A stretch of 64,000 nucleotides of DNA from Paraburkholderia aromaticivorans (GTDB lineage Bacteria > Pseudomonadota > Gammaproteobacteria > Burkholderiales > Burkholderiaceae): assembly GCF_002278075.1 (NCBI RefSeq), contig NZ_CP022991.1, positions 62,001 to 126,000 of the forward strand. The letters are read 5' to 3'. The translations under genes were made by a program, and so were the position numbers. This document shows, in pieces, positions 52,801-62,311 of the stretch; position 1 is the first letter of the stretch, and every line of letters starts with the position of its first letter. Below the pieces are notes generated by a model. The model worked only from the letters and a program-made list of their open reading frames with translations. It was not told the DNA's origin and did no database searches.

Positions 52801-52824
52801 GCGGTCAGGCGGTCAGGCGGTCAG
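52801..52824. repeat. Short tandem repeat (8 bp x 3)
   Basis: GCGGTCAG occurs three times in a row in the gap between two hsp20 genes. Confidence 0.9.
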
Positions 52825-52969
52825 GAAACGACCGTTGCGTTCGGTCCTGACCGTGTATCCGCGCGAGCATTCCTGTACGACGTTCTGCATGCGGGCCTCC
52901 GCGGGTGGAAGGTGGCGGCTGAACGGCCGCCACCTATGTTCTCCTGTCGTTGCTGTCCGCCTGCATGCT

Positions 52970-53377
52970 TCAGGTCGTGCGCACCTCGATCCGACGCGGT
53001 CGCGCCTCGTCGCGCCGCGGTATCGACAGCTTCAGCACGCCGTCCTTGAGGTTTGCATCGATTTTCGACGTGTCGAAGTCGGCCCCGAGAGCGAACGCCC
53101 GCGCGAAGTGAGGCTGGCGGATCTCCGCATGCTGCAACCGCAGCCCCGCCGGTGTGGGAACCACCGCCTCGGCCTCGATGTACAGGTTGCCATCGTGTAC
53201 GTTCACCTCGAGGCGGTCCCTTGTAACGCCGGGCAGGTCCGCCCACAGGGTAATGCCCTGGCTGTCCTCGAAGATGTCCACGGGCGGCGTTATGGTGACC
53301 CGGCGTTGCGACGGGTCGTCCTGGCGGCGGCCCACCGCCGTTTCATCTTTCCTGGCAAGTTCCGTTGTGTCGTTCAT
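52970..53377 (-). CDS. Small heat-shock protein (Hsp20) 2
   Basis: This 135-residue Hsp20 carries a compact alpha-crystallin domain (PVDIFEDSQGITLWADLPGVTRDRLEVNVHDGNLYIEAEA ... DGVLKLSIPRRDEARPRRI). GAGGAGG lies 5-6 bp before the ATG at 53377. It follows hsp20 3 by 28 bp and is certainly in the same transcript. Confidence 0.93.
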   Translation of the reverse strand: MNDTTELARKDETAVGRRQDDPSQRRVTITPPVDIFEDSQGITLWADLPGVTRDRLEVNVHDGNLYIEAEAVVPTPAGLRLQHAEIRQPHFARAFALGADFDTSKIDANLKDGVLKLSIPRRDEARPRRIEVRTT

Positions 53378-53405
53378 GATGCCCTCCTCGGTTCGGCGAC
53401 GGGTT

Positions 53406-53846
53406 TTATTGAACGGTGATAGCCCGCGGCTTTGACGTCTCTCGCTTGCCGACGCTCACGGTCAGGCAGCCATTGGTGTACTGCGCCGTAACCTTGTCGG
53501 GATCCGCGTGCTGGGGCAGTTCGATGACGCGCCGGAAAGCGCCGACGAACCGCTCCTGTGCATAGGTACGGGTGTCGTCGCCCACTTCCAGCTGTGCGGG
53601 TCCGCGCTCGCCGCTGATGGTCAGCAGACCCTTGTCGATCGAAACGTCGAGTTTTGCCGGATCGACACCCGGCGCGAACGCGACGATTTCAATCGAGTCG
53701 TCGGTCGAGCCGATGTTGATCTGCGGGAAGGCGCCAAAGCGCCCGGAACGGATGCTTGACGGGAAACCGCCGAAGAGGCTCGCCATCTGCCGTTGCAGAC
53801 GGTCGAACTCGCTGAACAGATCGGTCCCGAAGTAGAGATCGCTCAT
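53406..53846 (-). CDS. Small heat-shock protein (Hsp20) 3, first of the operon
   Basis: This 146-residue IbpA/HspA-type protein reads MSDLYFGTDLFSEFDRLQRQMASLFGGFPSS, then an alpha-crystallin domain (PQINIGSTDDSIEIVAFAPGVDPAKLDVSIDKGLLTISGER) ending NGCLTVSVGKRE. The ATG at 53846 is preferred to 53852 because AAGGAGG then stands ~8 bp away. A heat-shock-type promoter lies ~130 bp upstream. Confidence 0.93.
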   Translation of the reverse strand: MSDLYFGTDLFSEFDRLQRQMASLFGGFPSSIRSGRFGAFPQINIGSTDDSIEIVAFAPGVDPAKLDVSIDKGLLTISGERGPAQLEVGDDTRTYAQERFVGAFRRVIELPQHADPDKVTAQYTNGCLTVSVGKRETSKPRAITVQ

Positions 53847-54386
53847 GGTCATTTCCTCCTTCAACCAGCAGGAAGACGAACCGGCCTACGCGCTCCAGTC
53901 CGTCTGCCGTGCTGCGGGCAAACAAATCGAAACACGCAGCGCGCCGGACTGCTGGCGCGACTGCCTGAGCGGAATTCAAGATAGGATTTCGGGCGAAAAT
54001 TTCAAGGGGAGATTGCGACTTTCTGCTCTTGAATTCGGGTCACCCCATCCTACCTTCACCACGCCCCCAACGGACCATGCGAGGACACCATGGAATTCGA
54101 CTACGATTGGCCGACCCTTGGCCGGCACCGGATCCGCTTGCGCTCAACAAAGGGTTTCCCGACCGAGACGATGCGTACCGCGGTCGAGGTGGTGCCGCCT
54201 ATCCAGTGATGCGCCGCGGCAGGCACAGGCAAGGGCCGGATGCCACGCTCAGCTGCGATTGATGAGTGCCTGATCTGATCCGCAGGCCCAATCCGCGGGC
54301 ATCCGGCAACTGGGGCGCAAGCCTGACCTTCTACGTCATCCGACACGGTGCGGTTATGTCCGGGCAAAGCAGCTTCGCGGCGGTGC
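53847..54386. other. Upstream region of the hsp20 operon
   Basis: It holds the sigma-32-like promoter at 53977-54006. I see no gene. The right end abuts the molybdopterin oxidoreductase remnants. Confidence 0.45.
53977..54006 (-). promoter_or_regulatory. Sigma-32 (RpoH)-like promoter of the hsp20 operon
   Basis: On the minus strand, CTTGAAA (54000-54006) is followed after 14 bp by CCTATCTTG (53977-53985). This is close to the CTTGAAA-N13-17-CCCCATNT heat-shock consensus, ~130 bp before the first hsp20 gene. Confidence 0.6.
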
Positions 54387-54866
54387 TCATGTTCGCGCGA
54401 CCTGCGAGCCGCTGGTCGGCCGGGCGAGGCTGACCTCGCCCAGATAGACACTTTCGCCGAGCTCGCATTCGCGCGAAGCGTTGCCGAGATCATGACGGAT
54501 CTCGACCCGGTAGATGCCGCTGCCCTTCGCCAGGCCGCTGAAGCGGAAATCGCCGAAGCCGTCCGTGACGGTTTCGGCCTGCTTCTGGTTGCCGACGTAC
54601 AGGGTCACCGCCGCATCCGTGACGCACTCGATCACGTCTCCCATGCGAGCGCTGACGCTACCGCCGATAAAGCAGCTTTCCCAGCGCTCAAGGCCGCTGT
54701 ACCAGAAGCGCGGCTTCGTGCCCAGGTTGGGCCGCAATCCCTTGAGGCCCTCGCGCCGGGCCTTCTCGTCCATCGCGGCGTCATCCAGTTTGACCGTCTC
54801 GAAGACGTCGGTGGGGCATGACTGCTGGCAACGAGGCTGAGGCCAACCCTGGTCGAGCAGATGGGC
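54387..54866 (-). pseudogene. Fe-S small subunit of a DMSO-reductase-family enzyme, C-terminal part
   Basis: The frame AHLLDQGWPQPRCQQSCPTD, then TVKLDDAAMDEKARREGLKG and NLGTKPRFWYSGLERW, continues to FIGGSVSARMGDVIECVTDA and VTDGFGDFRFSGLAKGSGIY. It matches the second half of the 4Fe-4S subunit of transhydroxylase (pyrogallol/phloroglucinol)-like molybdenum enzymes, including the Ig/carboxypeptidase-regulatory-like C-terminal domain. The first half is not in phase upstream. Instead it is found inverted at 54867-54959. Confidence 0.7.
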
Positions 54867-54959
54867 GTCGACGGCATCGTCATTATCGACCCGGACAAGG
54901 CGCGAGGCCGGAAAGACATCGTGAAGGCATGCCCGTACAAGGCAATCGTCTGGAATGAA
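54867..54959 (+). pseudogene. Inverted piece of the same Fe-S subunit
   Basis: On the plus strand VDGIVIIDPDKARGRKDI and VKACPYKAIVWNE are the middle segment of the Fe-S subunit (the part with a ferredoxin-type CPY motif). It should lie just before AHLLDQGWPQPRC in the same orientation, but it is on the opposite strand from both flanking remnants. That points to a small inversion. Confidence 0.65.
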
Positions 54960-55395
54960 CGAACTCCATGCCGGGCTCCTTCGCCCACAGGCGCCGCGGC
55001 GTCCCCTCGAATCCCGCATAGGCCCCGTTGGTGCTTTCCGGATCGCAGGACCAGAAGACGATCATCTCCGCTTCCTGGAGGCAATCCTCGACGCCGCCAT
55101 AGCCGGATGGCACGCCGATGCGCATCGAGTTGCCGAAATGATGCATGGCACCCCAATACCAGCCTTCCCAACTGTCCGGATTTGCGGCGACCCGGGTAAA
55201 GCCGATCAGGTTGGCAAATCGCGTCAGCGCGCTGAGGTAGTAGCCCACGTTGCCCCACTGATGGTGGGACGACAGCGGAAAGGTAATCGAACCGGGACCG
55301 TGAACGCGCTTCTGCCGGGTGATTTCTTTAGCGAGCATGTCAAGCGCCTCGTCCCAGCCAGCGGCGAGGCCAAGATGCCGTCCGCAACTCAGCAA
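54955..55395 (-). pseudogene. Molybdopterin oxidoreductase large-subunit fragment
   Basis: GWDEALDMLAKEITRQKRVH, SSHHQWGNVGYYLSALTRFA, NPDSWEGWYWGAMHHFGNSM and FWSCDPESTNGAYAGFEGTP, ending RRLWAKEPGMEFVH, are a ~135-residue internal piece of the catalytic subunit of a transhydroxylase-like DMSO-reductase-family enzyme. The N-terminal part, and everything after EFVH (most of the protein), is missing. The 3' end runs straight into the inverted small-subunit piece. Confidence 0.75.
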
Positions 55396-55611
55396 GACTC
55401 GCTGGCCGCGACTGAGCGCGTCCGCGCCCCATTCGGCGTCTTTCTAACGAATTCTCAAGCGCGAGCAACCATGCTATGTCGCGTTATCAAGCTCACGCAT
55501 CTCGATGAACCTCTGTGTTTCCTTCAACCTGAAATCAGGTTCGCCTTTGCCCCCCGCACCCCGATGTCGTTACACTCGATGTCTGGCCATCGCTTCCTCA
55601 CCTCCCGGCTC

Positions 55612-56553
55612 ATGGATCTAAAGCAGATTCAATATTTCATCGCGCTGTTCGAAGATGGCTCCGTAACACGCGCCGCCAAGCGGCTCAATATCGTGCAGCC
55701 CGCGCTCAGCATGCAGATCGCAAAGCTCGAAACGGAACTGAACAGCCGGCTCTTCGAGCGCGGCCCGCATGGCATGACGCCCACCGACGCCGCGCGGCAG
55801 ATGTACCGCCTCTACATGCCGATCATGCGTGACATCGAGCACGCGCGCGAGCAGCTCAGCCGGCACGACGTGATCGTCGCCGGGCGTATCTCGCTCGGGA
55901 TGGTGGCGTCGGAAGCGCAGAGCGTCCTGCCGGAATCGCTCGCGCTATTCAACGCGGTCTATCCGCATGTCGAGGTGTCGGTGGCCGATGGTTTCAGCGC
56001 GCAACTGATCGACGCGGTGGAAGCGGGCCGGCTAGACGCGGCTATCATCAACCGGCCCCGCGGGCGGCTGTCGCTCGATACGTCGCCACTAGTCGTCGAA
56101 GAGATGGTGCTCGTCACGAGCGCGGAACACGGCCCGGCGCTGCCCGACACCATTACGGCATCCGCGCTGACGAAGCTCGAGCTCGTGCTTCCGACGCGCC
56201 GCAACGGCCTGCGCGGCGCGCTCGACGCCGCACTGCTGAACGCCGACATCGTGATCAAGCCGCAGTTCGAGATCGACCTGCTTACCACGATCGTGCAATT
56301 TGTCGAACAAAGCAGCATCGCGACGATCATGCCGCGCGTGGTCGTGCAGCGGAAGGTCGACGACGGCCGGCTGCGCGCGACGCCGATTTCGGCGCCGCGC
56401 ATCGTGCGTCACATTGTTTGCGTGAGCCATCCGAAGCGGCCGATCGGTCCTGCCACGACCGAGCTCATCGACATCATCGCCGATCAGATCCGCCGCGTCA
56501 CCACGGGGATCGAGATCGCGGACCCCGATCCAGCCGACGGCAACGAGGCGTGA
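55612..56553 (+). CDS. LysR-family transcriptional regulator (NAC/Cbl-like)
   Basis: This 313-residue regulator has the N-terminal winged helix (MDLKQIQYFIALFEDGSVTRAAKRLNIVQPALSMQIAKLETELNSRLFER) and a type 2 periplasmic-binding-like effector domain (GRISLGMVASEAQSVLPESL onward). I chose the ATG at 55612 because it is the conserved start of the family; the frame extends far upstream into the pseudogenes. It converges on the MFS gene, so it is not divergent from the operon it may control. Confidence 0.92.
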   Translation: MDLKQIQYFIALFEDGSVTRAAKRLNIVQPALSMQIAKLETELNSRLFERGPHGMTPTDAARQMYRLYMPIMRDIEHAREQLSRHDVIVAGRISLGMVASEAQSVLPESLALFNAVYPHVEVSVADGFSAQLIDAVEAGRLDAAIINRPRGRLSLDTSPLVVEEMVLVTSAEHGPALPDTITASALTKLELVLPTRRNGLRGALDAALLNADIVIKPQFEIDLLTTIVQFVEQSSIATIMPRVVVQRKVDDGRLRATPISAPRIVRHIVCVSHPKRPIGPATTELIDIIADQIRRVTTGIEIADPDPADGNEA

Positions 56554-56654
56554 GCCGCTTCGCTGGCGCCGGCTTTACGCCGGCTGGCGCGCGTCGCCAG
56601 GCGCATCGCTGCGGGTAGCGAACGGCGCGACGCGAGCCTGCCTGTCGCGCGCGA

Positions 56655-58034
56655 TCAATGGGGGTCGCGCACCGGCGTGTTGTCGAGCTTGCCGAGCGTC
56701 TCAGGCACGACGAACGCGCCGATGAGAAAGATCACGCTGATCGCGCCGACGAACACGGCAAGCGTCATCGGCAGATCGAGCGGCGTCTTCGCGATCAGCG
56801 AGACGAGCGTGGGCATCATCCCGCCGATCGCAAAGCCGATATTCCACGACAGACCCGTGCCGGTCGCGCGGATCGCCGTCGGAAACCGCTCGTTCAGGAA
56901 GATCAGGATCGGCGCATAGCCGGCGCTGCCGAGCGCACTGAGGATGACCGCGTAGACACCGACCATCGTGATGGTCTGCGCCGTCGGCAAGAGCAGGAAC
57001 AGTGCGGGCAATGCAAACAGACGGATTGCGCCGAGCAGGATGAAGGTCCGTTTGCGGCCGATGAACGTGCTCAGGTGACCGGCCGCGACCGATGCGATTA
57101 CCACGGCCACGCTGCACAACATAAGGATCGCAGCAGCCGTCCCGTTCGGTGCGTGATTGACGACCTTGAGGAAGGTCGGCAGATAGCCCGAGGTCAGGTA
57201 ATAACCGCTGCCGCCGCCGATCGTCAGCAGCAGGTTGACGAACAGGATCGAACGATAGTCGCGCGAGAACAGCGTGCGGATCGGCGAACGGACCACCTCG
57301 ACCGGCGCGTTACGCGTCTTGTCGGCGGCGGCACGCACGGCCTTTTCCGCGGCGAGCTTCTTCCACAGCGGCGATTCCTCGAGACTGTTGAAGACGAAGA
57401 GTCCGAGCACCGAGCTGATGATCCCGGTGAAGAACATGCAGCGCCAGCCCCACACGTCGAACAGGTCGCCGGGAAACAGCGACGACATCGCGAGATACGT
57501 CAGCGAAGCGAGCAGCGCACCAAGGCCCGCCCCGCCGCCGCCGATCAACCCCGACACCGCGCCGCGATACTTCAGCGCAACGGATTCCGTGCCGATCGTG
57601 TGCGTCGACGCCACCACGCCGCCGACGAATACGCCCTGCACGAGACGCAGCAGCAGAAAGAGCACCGGCGCGATCACGCCCACCTGTGCAACGGTAGGCA
57701 GCAGACCGAACGCCGCCGTCGACAGACCGACACCCACCACCGCGAGAATCATCGCGCCTTTGCGGCCGCGCCGGTCCGCATATGAGCCGAACAACGCGGA
57801 TCCGAGCGGCCGCATCAGCAGCGTGACGGCAAACGACGCATACACCGCGGCGAGCGACAGCATCGCGTGTTCGGAGGGGAAGAACAACCGGCCGACCACC
57901 GGTGCGACGAACAACAGGACGAACAGATCGAACAGATCGAGTGCCCACCCCAAACACGAGGCTACCACTGCGCCCATCACCTGCCGCCTGTTGATTGCGG
58001 GCACGGCGGCGCCACTTTGCGCTGCAACGGACAT
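56655..58034 (-). CDS. MFS transporter (metabolite:H+ symporter type)
   Basis: This 459-residue permease has 12 hydrophobic segments. It shows the MHS/AAHS features LGWALDLFDLFVLLFVAPVVGRLFFPSEH and MRPLGSALFGSYADRRGRKGAM, the signature loop between helices 2 and 3. Of three tandem ATG codons I chose the third (58034), which stands 6 bp after AGGAG. It is the last gene of the minus-strand catabolic operon, and the likely importer of its organic acid substrate. Confidence 0.92.
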   Translation of the reverse strand: MSVAAQSGAAVPAINRRQVMGAVVASCLGWALDLFDLFVLLFVAPVVGRLFFPSEHAMLSLAAVYASFAVTLLMRPLGSALFGSYADRRGRKGAMILAVVGVGLSTAAFGLLPTVAQVGVIAPVLFLLLRLVQGVFVGGVVASTHTIGTESVALKYRGAVSGLIGGGGAGLGALLASLTYLAMSSLFPGDLFDVWGWRCMFFTGIISSVLGLFVFNSLEESPLWKKLAAEKAVRAAADKTRNAPVEVVRSPIRTLFSRDYRSILFVNLLLTIGGGSGYYLTSGYLPTFLKVVNHAPNGTAAAILMLCSVAVVIASVAAGHLSTFIGRKRTFILLGAIRLFALPALFLLLPTAQTITMVGVYAVILSALGSAGYAPILIFLNERFPTAIRATGTGLSWNIGFAIGGMMPTLVSLIAKTPLDLPMTLAVFVGAISVIFLIGAFVVPETLGKLDNTPVRDPH

Positions 58035-58146
58035 CATCATCTCCTAAGTTATTACCGGGCTGGTCCAGATGTGAACTCACCCGATGTGCGACGCGCTTCG
58101 GCCTCGTGAAAGGCACGGCGCGCTCTTGTTGCGTTGACGAAAATCG

Positions 58147-59889
58147 TTATGACGTCAGGCGCGCCAGACCGCGCTGGTCTCGCGCTGCAAACTGCGTCCT
58201 GCCGAGCATCGCGTCGGCGATCTTCTCGGCGATCATGATGGTCGGAATGTTGGTGTTGGCGGACGGCAGACGCGGCATCAGCGAAGCATCGACCACCCGT
58301 AGCCCATGTGCGCCATGCACTCGCCCTTCGGTATCCGTCACGGCGCTGCGCTCGCGCGCGTCGCCCATCCGGCAAGTACCGCTCGCATGCCAGACGCCAA
58401 ACACGTTCGCGCGAATGAAGTCGTTCAATGCGCGCTCGTTGGCGAGTACCGACGACATCTGCACGCCGCGCGTGGCGAAGCGTTCGATCAACGCGTGGCG
58501 AATCGGCGCGGGTGTATCGAGCAGCAGTCCCAGCAGCGACGTGATCGCCGCATTGGTTTTGCTCACGCGGCTTAACGCCTTCACGCGCGGCGAAAAAGCG
58601 GCGGGGAAAAAGTCGCGCAGATCCTCGCTCAGGCCCGAGGCCGCGACCACCCGCGCCAACACGCGCACGCCCGCGGCGAGCCGTGCGACATCGCGTTCGT
58701 CATCGAGCAGATTGAGATCGACCTGCGGTGCGGCGAACGGATCGCTCGAAACGAGCTGCACGCGGCCGCGCGAATACGGACGGTTGCACCACAGGAAAAA
58801 CAGGCCCAGCCGGCTACCGAGTGCATGCCACGCAGCGCGCGTCGCGCTCGACAGATACAGATCGGACGCCTCGCAATCCGCGACGCCCGAGGTGAATCGC
58901 GCGGCCGTCATGCTGGCGCGGCGCCGCGTGAGCGGCATGCGAAAGCGCGGCTCGAGAAAATGACAGAACGTCAACGACGGATGGTCCTGCAGATTCCGCC
59001 CGACGCCCGGCAGATCGAGCACACGCTCGATGCCGAGTGCGCGCAGTTCGCTCGCGTCGCCCACACCCGCTCGCATCAGCAGAGCCGGCGACTGCAACGC
59101 GCCGGCGCACACGATCGTTTCCCGCGCCTCGAAACGCAGACGCTCGCCGTGCGGCGAAACGGCAACCACGCCGCGTGCGGCCACCCCTTCCATCACGATG
59201 CGCTCGACGCGCAGGTTCGAAAAGATATGCAGGTTCGGCCGCTTGCGTGTTTCTGCATCGAGATAGGCGACCGCGGTCGATACGCGCCGGTCGTCGCGAT
59301 TCGAAAACGCGCCGGGAAAATAACCGTCGCCGAACTGCGCGTTCTGGTCCTGCAACGCCGCGAAGCCGTTGCTGCGCAATCCGTGGGCGAACGCGTTGCA
59401 AAATGGCGGCCACTGCTGCGGCATAATGCGCCGGATCGGCACCGGCCCATCCGCGCCGTGCAGCGAACCGTATGGAAAGTCGACGTCGCTCTCGAGCTTG
59501 CGGAAATACGGCAGCACGTCATCCCACGCCCAGCCTGCCGCACCGCTCGCGGCCCAGTCGTCGTAGTCGCGCGGCAGGCCGCGATTGGCCGACTGCACGT
59601 TGATGCTCGAACCGCCACCCATCACGCGGCCCTGCTCATACACTTTAGCCGCGGAGTTCCGCGTAGCCTTCGCCTTGAGCTCAGGCCAGATCCAGGTCTC
59701 CCCGCAGAAAACAGGCATCGGGTAGCTGTCGAGGATCGCCTCCGGCACCGCGCCAGGCGGCGTATCCGCGCCCGCCTCGATCAATGCGACGCTCACCGAC
59801 GGCACGGCCGACAGCCGATGCGCGAGCACGCATCCTGCCGACCCGCCGCCGACGATCACATAATCGAAACGCGCGCTTACCCGCTCCAT
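58147..59889 (-). CDS. GMC-family FAD oxidoreductase (choline/alcohol dehydrogenase-like)
   Basis: This intact 580-residue flavoenzyme has the FAD motif FDYVIVGGGSAGCVLAHRLS at the N-terminus and the GMC signatures GGGSSINVQSANRG and GALQSPALLMRAGVG. It ends in a C-terminal region with the catalytic His (GVWHASGTCRMGD, followed by VVDASLMPRLPSANTNIPTIMIAEKIA). It oxidises an alcohol or hydroxyl group of a small substrate. It is the gene before the MFS importer in the operon. Confidence 0.93.
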   Translation of the reverse strand: MERVSARFDYVIVGGGSAGCVLAHRLSAVPSVSVALIEAGADTPPGAVPEAILDSYPMPVFCGETWIWPELKAKATRNSAAKVYEQGRVMGGGSSINVQSANRGLPRDYDDWAASGAAGWAWDDVLPYFRKLESDVDFPYGSLHGADGPVPIRRIMPQQWPPFCNAFAHGLRSNGFAALQDQNAQFGDGYFPGAFSNRDDRRVSTAVAYLDAETRKRPNLHIFSNLRVERIVMEGVAARGVVAVSPHGERLRFEARETIVCAGALQSPALLMRAGVGDASELRALGIERVLDLPGVGRNLQDHPSLTFCHFLEPRFRMPLTRRRASMTAARFTSGVADCEASDLYLSSATRAAWHALGSRLGLFFLWCNRPYSRGRVQLVSSDPFAAPQVDLNLLDDERDVARLAAGVRVLARVVAASGLSEDLRDFFPAAFSPRVKALSRVSKTNAAITSLLGLLLDTPAPIRHALIERFATRGVQMSSVLANERALNDFIRANVFGVWHASGTCRMGDARERSAVTDTEGRVHGAHGLRVVDASLMPRLPSANTNIPTIMIAEKIADAMLGRTQFAARDQRGLARLTS

Positions 59890-59925
59890 GCCTGTCTCCT
59901 GAATTGCTCGATCTATGCGCTGCTA

Positions 59926-60732
59926 TCAGCTGCCGCGAAACACGGGCTTGCGCTTGCCATGAAACGCCTCGACGCCTTCACGGAAATCGTCCGAACTGCG
60001 CAGCCGGCTATAGCAATGTCCTTCCAGTTCGATCGCGATCGAAAGCGGCGCGTCTTCGGTGTCATTCAGCAGCTTCTTAGCCGTGCGCTGAGCGAGCGGC
60101 GAGAAGGCGCGCAACTCGTCGACGAGTGCATCGGTCGCGGCTTCGAGCTCCGCATCGGGCACGCAGTCGACCACGATGCCCCAGTCATACGCCTGCTTGC
60201 CCGGAATGCGGCGCGAGCGCATCACGATGTCCTTCGTGCGGCCGACGCCGACCATCTTCTGCAGACGCGCCGAGCCGCCCGAACCCGGAATCTGGCCGAG
60301 CTTCTGTTCCGGCAGCGCGTAGAAGCTGGTGTCGGTCGCGATGCGGAAATCACAGGCGAGCGACAGTTCGAAGCCGACGCCGAAGCAGAAGCCGCGATTG
60401 GCCGCGATCACCGGCTTCGAGCACCGCGCGGGCGCGGCGACATTCCACGCCAGCTTCGACACGAGTTCCGGCGACGCTTCGAGAAAACCCTTGATGTCGC
60501 CGCCGCTCGAGAAGTGCTCGCCTTTCGCACGCAGCACGATCACGCGGACGCGGTCGTCCTCGTCGAGTGCTTCGAATGCGGCGCGCAGCTGGTCGCGTGC
60601 ATGCATCGAGATCACGTTGAACGGCGGGCGGTGCAGGATGATGTCGGCGCGTTCGCGCGCGGCGTCGATTTCGATCGAGAAGCCGTCGAGTTCCTGCAGC
60701 AGCGTCTGGCCGCGATGAGTCAGGTCAGTCAT
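59926..60732 (-). CDS. Enoyl-CoA hydratase/isomerase family protein
   Basis: This 268-residue crotonase-fold protein has the oxyanion-hole segments KGEHFSSGGDIKGFLEASPE and ANRGFCFGVGFELSLACDFRIATDTSFYALPEQKLGQIPGSGG. The second catalytic Glu position falls in PEQKLGQIPGSGG. AAGGAG precedes the ATG at 60732, which overlaps the CoA ligase stop by 8 bp. It probably hydrates or cleaves the CoA thioester made by the ligase. Confidence 0.9.
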   Translation of the reverse strand: MTDLTHRGQTLLQELDGFSIEIDAARERADIILHRPPFNVISMHARDQLRAAFEALDEDDRVRVIVLRAKGEHFSSGGDIKGFLEASPELVSKLAWNVAAPARCSKPVIAANRGFCFGVGFELSLACDFRIATDTSFYALPEQKLGQIPGSGGSARLQKMVGVGRTKDIVMRSRRIPGKQAYDWGIVVDCVPDAELEAATDALVDELRAFSPLAQRTAKKLLNDTEDAPLSIAIELEGHCYSRLRSSDDFREGVEAFHGKRKPVFRGS

Positions 60733-62311
60733 GTGATACTCCTTTTGTGGTTCGGTCAGGTTGTGCGGCGTCGTGCTCCGGTTCGTACTCGCCCGCAGAA
60801 AGCTTGCGGCGCAGGATCTTGCCGACCGGCGATTTCGGAATGTCGTCGACAAACACGTATTCGCGCGGGCGCTTGAAGTTGACGAGATCGGAGGTCCGGC
60901 AAAAGTCGTCGAGCGCCCCGGCTTCGACGTATTGGGTCCGCTTGATGAAAGCGACAACACGCTGCCCCCAGCGCTCGTCTTTCACGCCAGCGACGGCCAC
61001 TTCGTCCACCGCCGGATGCAGCGACAACACCGATTCGATATCGACTGGCGAGATGTTCTCGCCGCCGCTGATGATCATGTCGTCGACGCGGCCCGACACG
61101 AAGAGATCGCCGTCGTTATCGAAGTAGCCGGTGTCGCCGGTGAAATACCAGCCGTCGCGCAACGACTTCGCGTTCGCGTCCGGCCGGTTCCAGTAGCCTT
61201 CGAACGACTCGTCGCCGAGCAGGTCCGCGATGATCTGGCCTTCTTCGCCGGTTTGCGCGAGTTCGTCGGGCGACGTCGCGTCGAGCTTCACGACGCGCAG
61301 CCGCGTATTGATGCCGGCGCGGCCCGCGCTGCCGGGTTTCAGCGTCGCGTCCTGATCGATACTGAACGTGTAGACCTCGGACGAGCCGTAGTGATTGACG
61401 AACAGTTCCGGCTTGAAAGCAGCGGAAAGACGCTTCAGCAAACCGTCGTTCATCGGCGCGCCGGCAAAGCCGAGTTTCGTCACCGAACTTTTGTCGGTGC
61501 GCGCGAACTCCGGTGCGGCCAGCAGATCGTGATAGAGCGTGGGCACCAGATACAGACACGTCAGCCGGTACGTGTGGATGGAATCGAGCGCAAGGGTCGC
61601 GTTCCAGCGGCGCACGCAGACGAACAGCCCGTCGACGAGCGCCATCGCCAGCAGCGAGCGCACGCCCATCGTGTGATAGAGCGGCATCACGCCGAGCGTG
61701 CGTTCGCCGTGGCGATAGAGGTTCTGTGCGACATGCGCGAGCGCGGCGGCGCGTTCGTGGCGATGCCGGCGCGGCACGCCCTTCGCCTTGCCCGTGGTGC
61801 CCGACGTATAGAGGATCAGCGAGCAGTCTTCCGCGGTGGCCTGCGGGGTGACCGCGGCAACAACTGCGCCTTCGCGCCGGCGCTCGCGCAGCAGTGCATC
61901 GAACGAACTCGACGCGCCCGCCGCATCGTCCAGCGCAATGCGCGCAACGGCCTTGGCGGCGGCGCTTTGCGTGACGGCTTCGGCGCAAACCGGCTCGTAC
62001 ACGATGGCTTTGACGCCCGCATCGGTCACGCAGTAATCGAGCTCATCGGGTTTCGCCCGCCAGTTCAGCGGCACGATCGCCACGCCGGCGAACTGGCACG
62101 CCCAGTGCAGCGTCGCCATTTCCCAGCGGTTTTGCAGCACGACGAGCAAACGGTCGCCGTGTGCGAGACCGAGTTCGTGCAGACCGTCCGCAACGTTAAG
62201 GATGATCCGGTGCCACTGCGCATACGTGAGCGTCAGTTCACCATCGACGAGCGCCAGCGCGTTCGGGCTGCGCTCCACGCTTTGCAGAAAGGTTCGGCCG
62301 AGATCAAGCAT
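60725..62311 (-). CDS. AMP-dependent CoA ligase
   Basis: This 528-residue ANL enzyme has the phosphate loop SLILYTSGTTGKAKGVPRRH (~residue 170), FVNHYGSSEVYTF (~310), GWYFTGDTGYFDNDGDLFVSGRVDDMIISGGENISP (~395-430) and the C-terminal Lys in KSPVGKILRRKL. It makes a CoA thioester from a carboxylic acid. It overlaps the genes on both sides (8 bp each), so the operon is translationally coupled. GAAGGAG stands 6 bp before the ATG at 62311. The substrate is unknown. Confidence 0.92.
   Translation of the reverse strand: MLDLGRTFLQSVERSPNALALVDGELTLTYAQWHRIILNVADGLHELGLAHGDRLLVVLQNRWEMATLHWACQFAGVAIVPLNWRAKPDELDYCVTDAGVKAIVYEPVCAEAVTQSAAAKAVARIALDDAAGASSSFDALLRERRREGAVVAAVTPQATAEDCSLILYTSGTTGKAKGVPRRHRHERAAALAHVAQNLYRHGERTLGVMPLYHTMGVRSLLAMALVDGLFVCVRRWNATLALDSIHTYRLTCLYLVPTLYHDLLAAPEFARTDKSSVTKLGFAGAPMNDGLLKRLSAAFKPELFVNHYGSSEVYTFSIDQDATLKPGSAGRAGINTRLRVVKLDATSPDELAQTGEEGQIIADLLGDESFEGYWNRPDANAKSLRDGWYFTGDTGYFDNDGDLFVSGRVDDMIISGGENISPVDIESVLSLHPAVDEVAVAGVKDERWGQRVVAFIKRTQYVEAGALDDFCRTSDLVNFKRPREYVFVDDIPKSPVGKILRRKLSAGEYEPEHDAAQPDRTTKGVSHD

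Noticed and set aside
58825..60876. Long plus-strand open frame (683 codons)
   Set aside because: Antisense to the GMC oxidoreductase and enoyl-CoA hydratase genes; Arg/His-rich composition and no domain.
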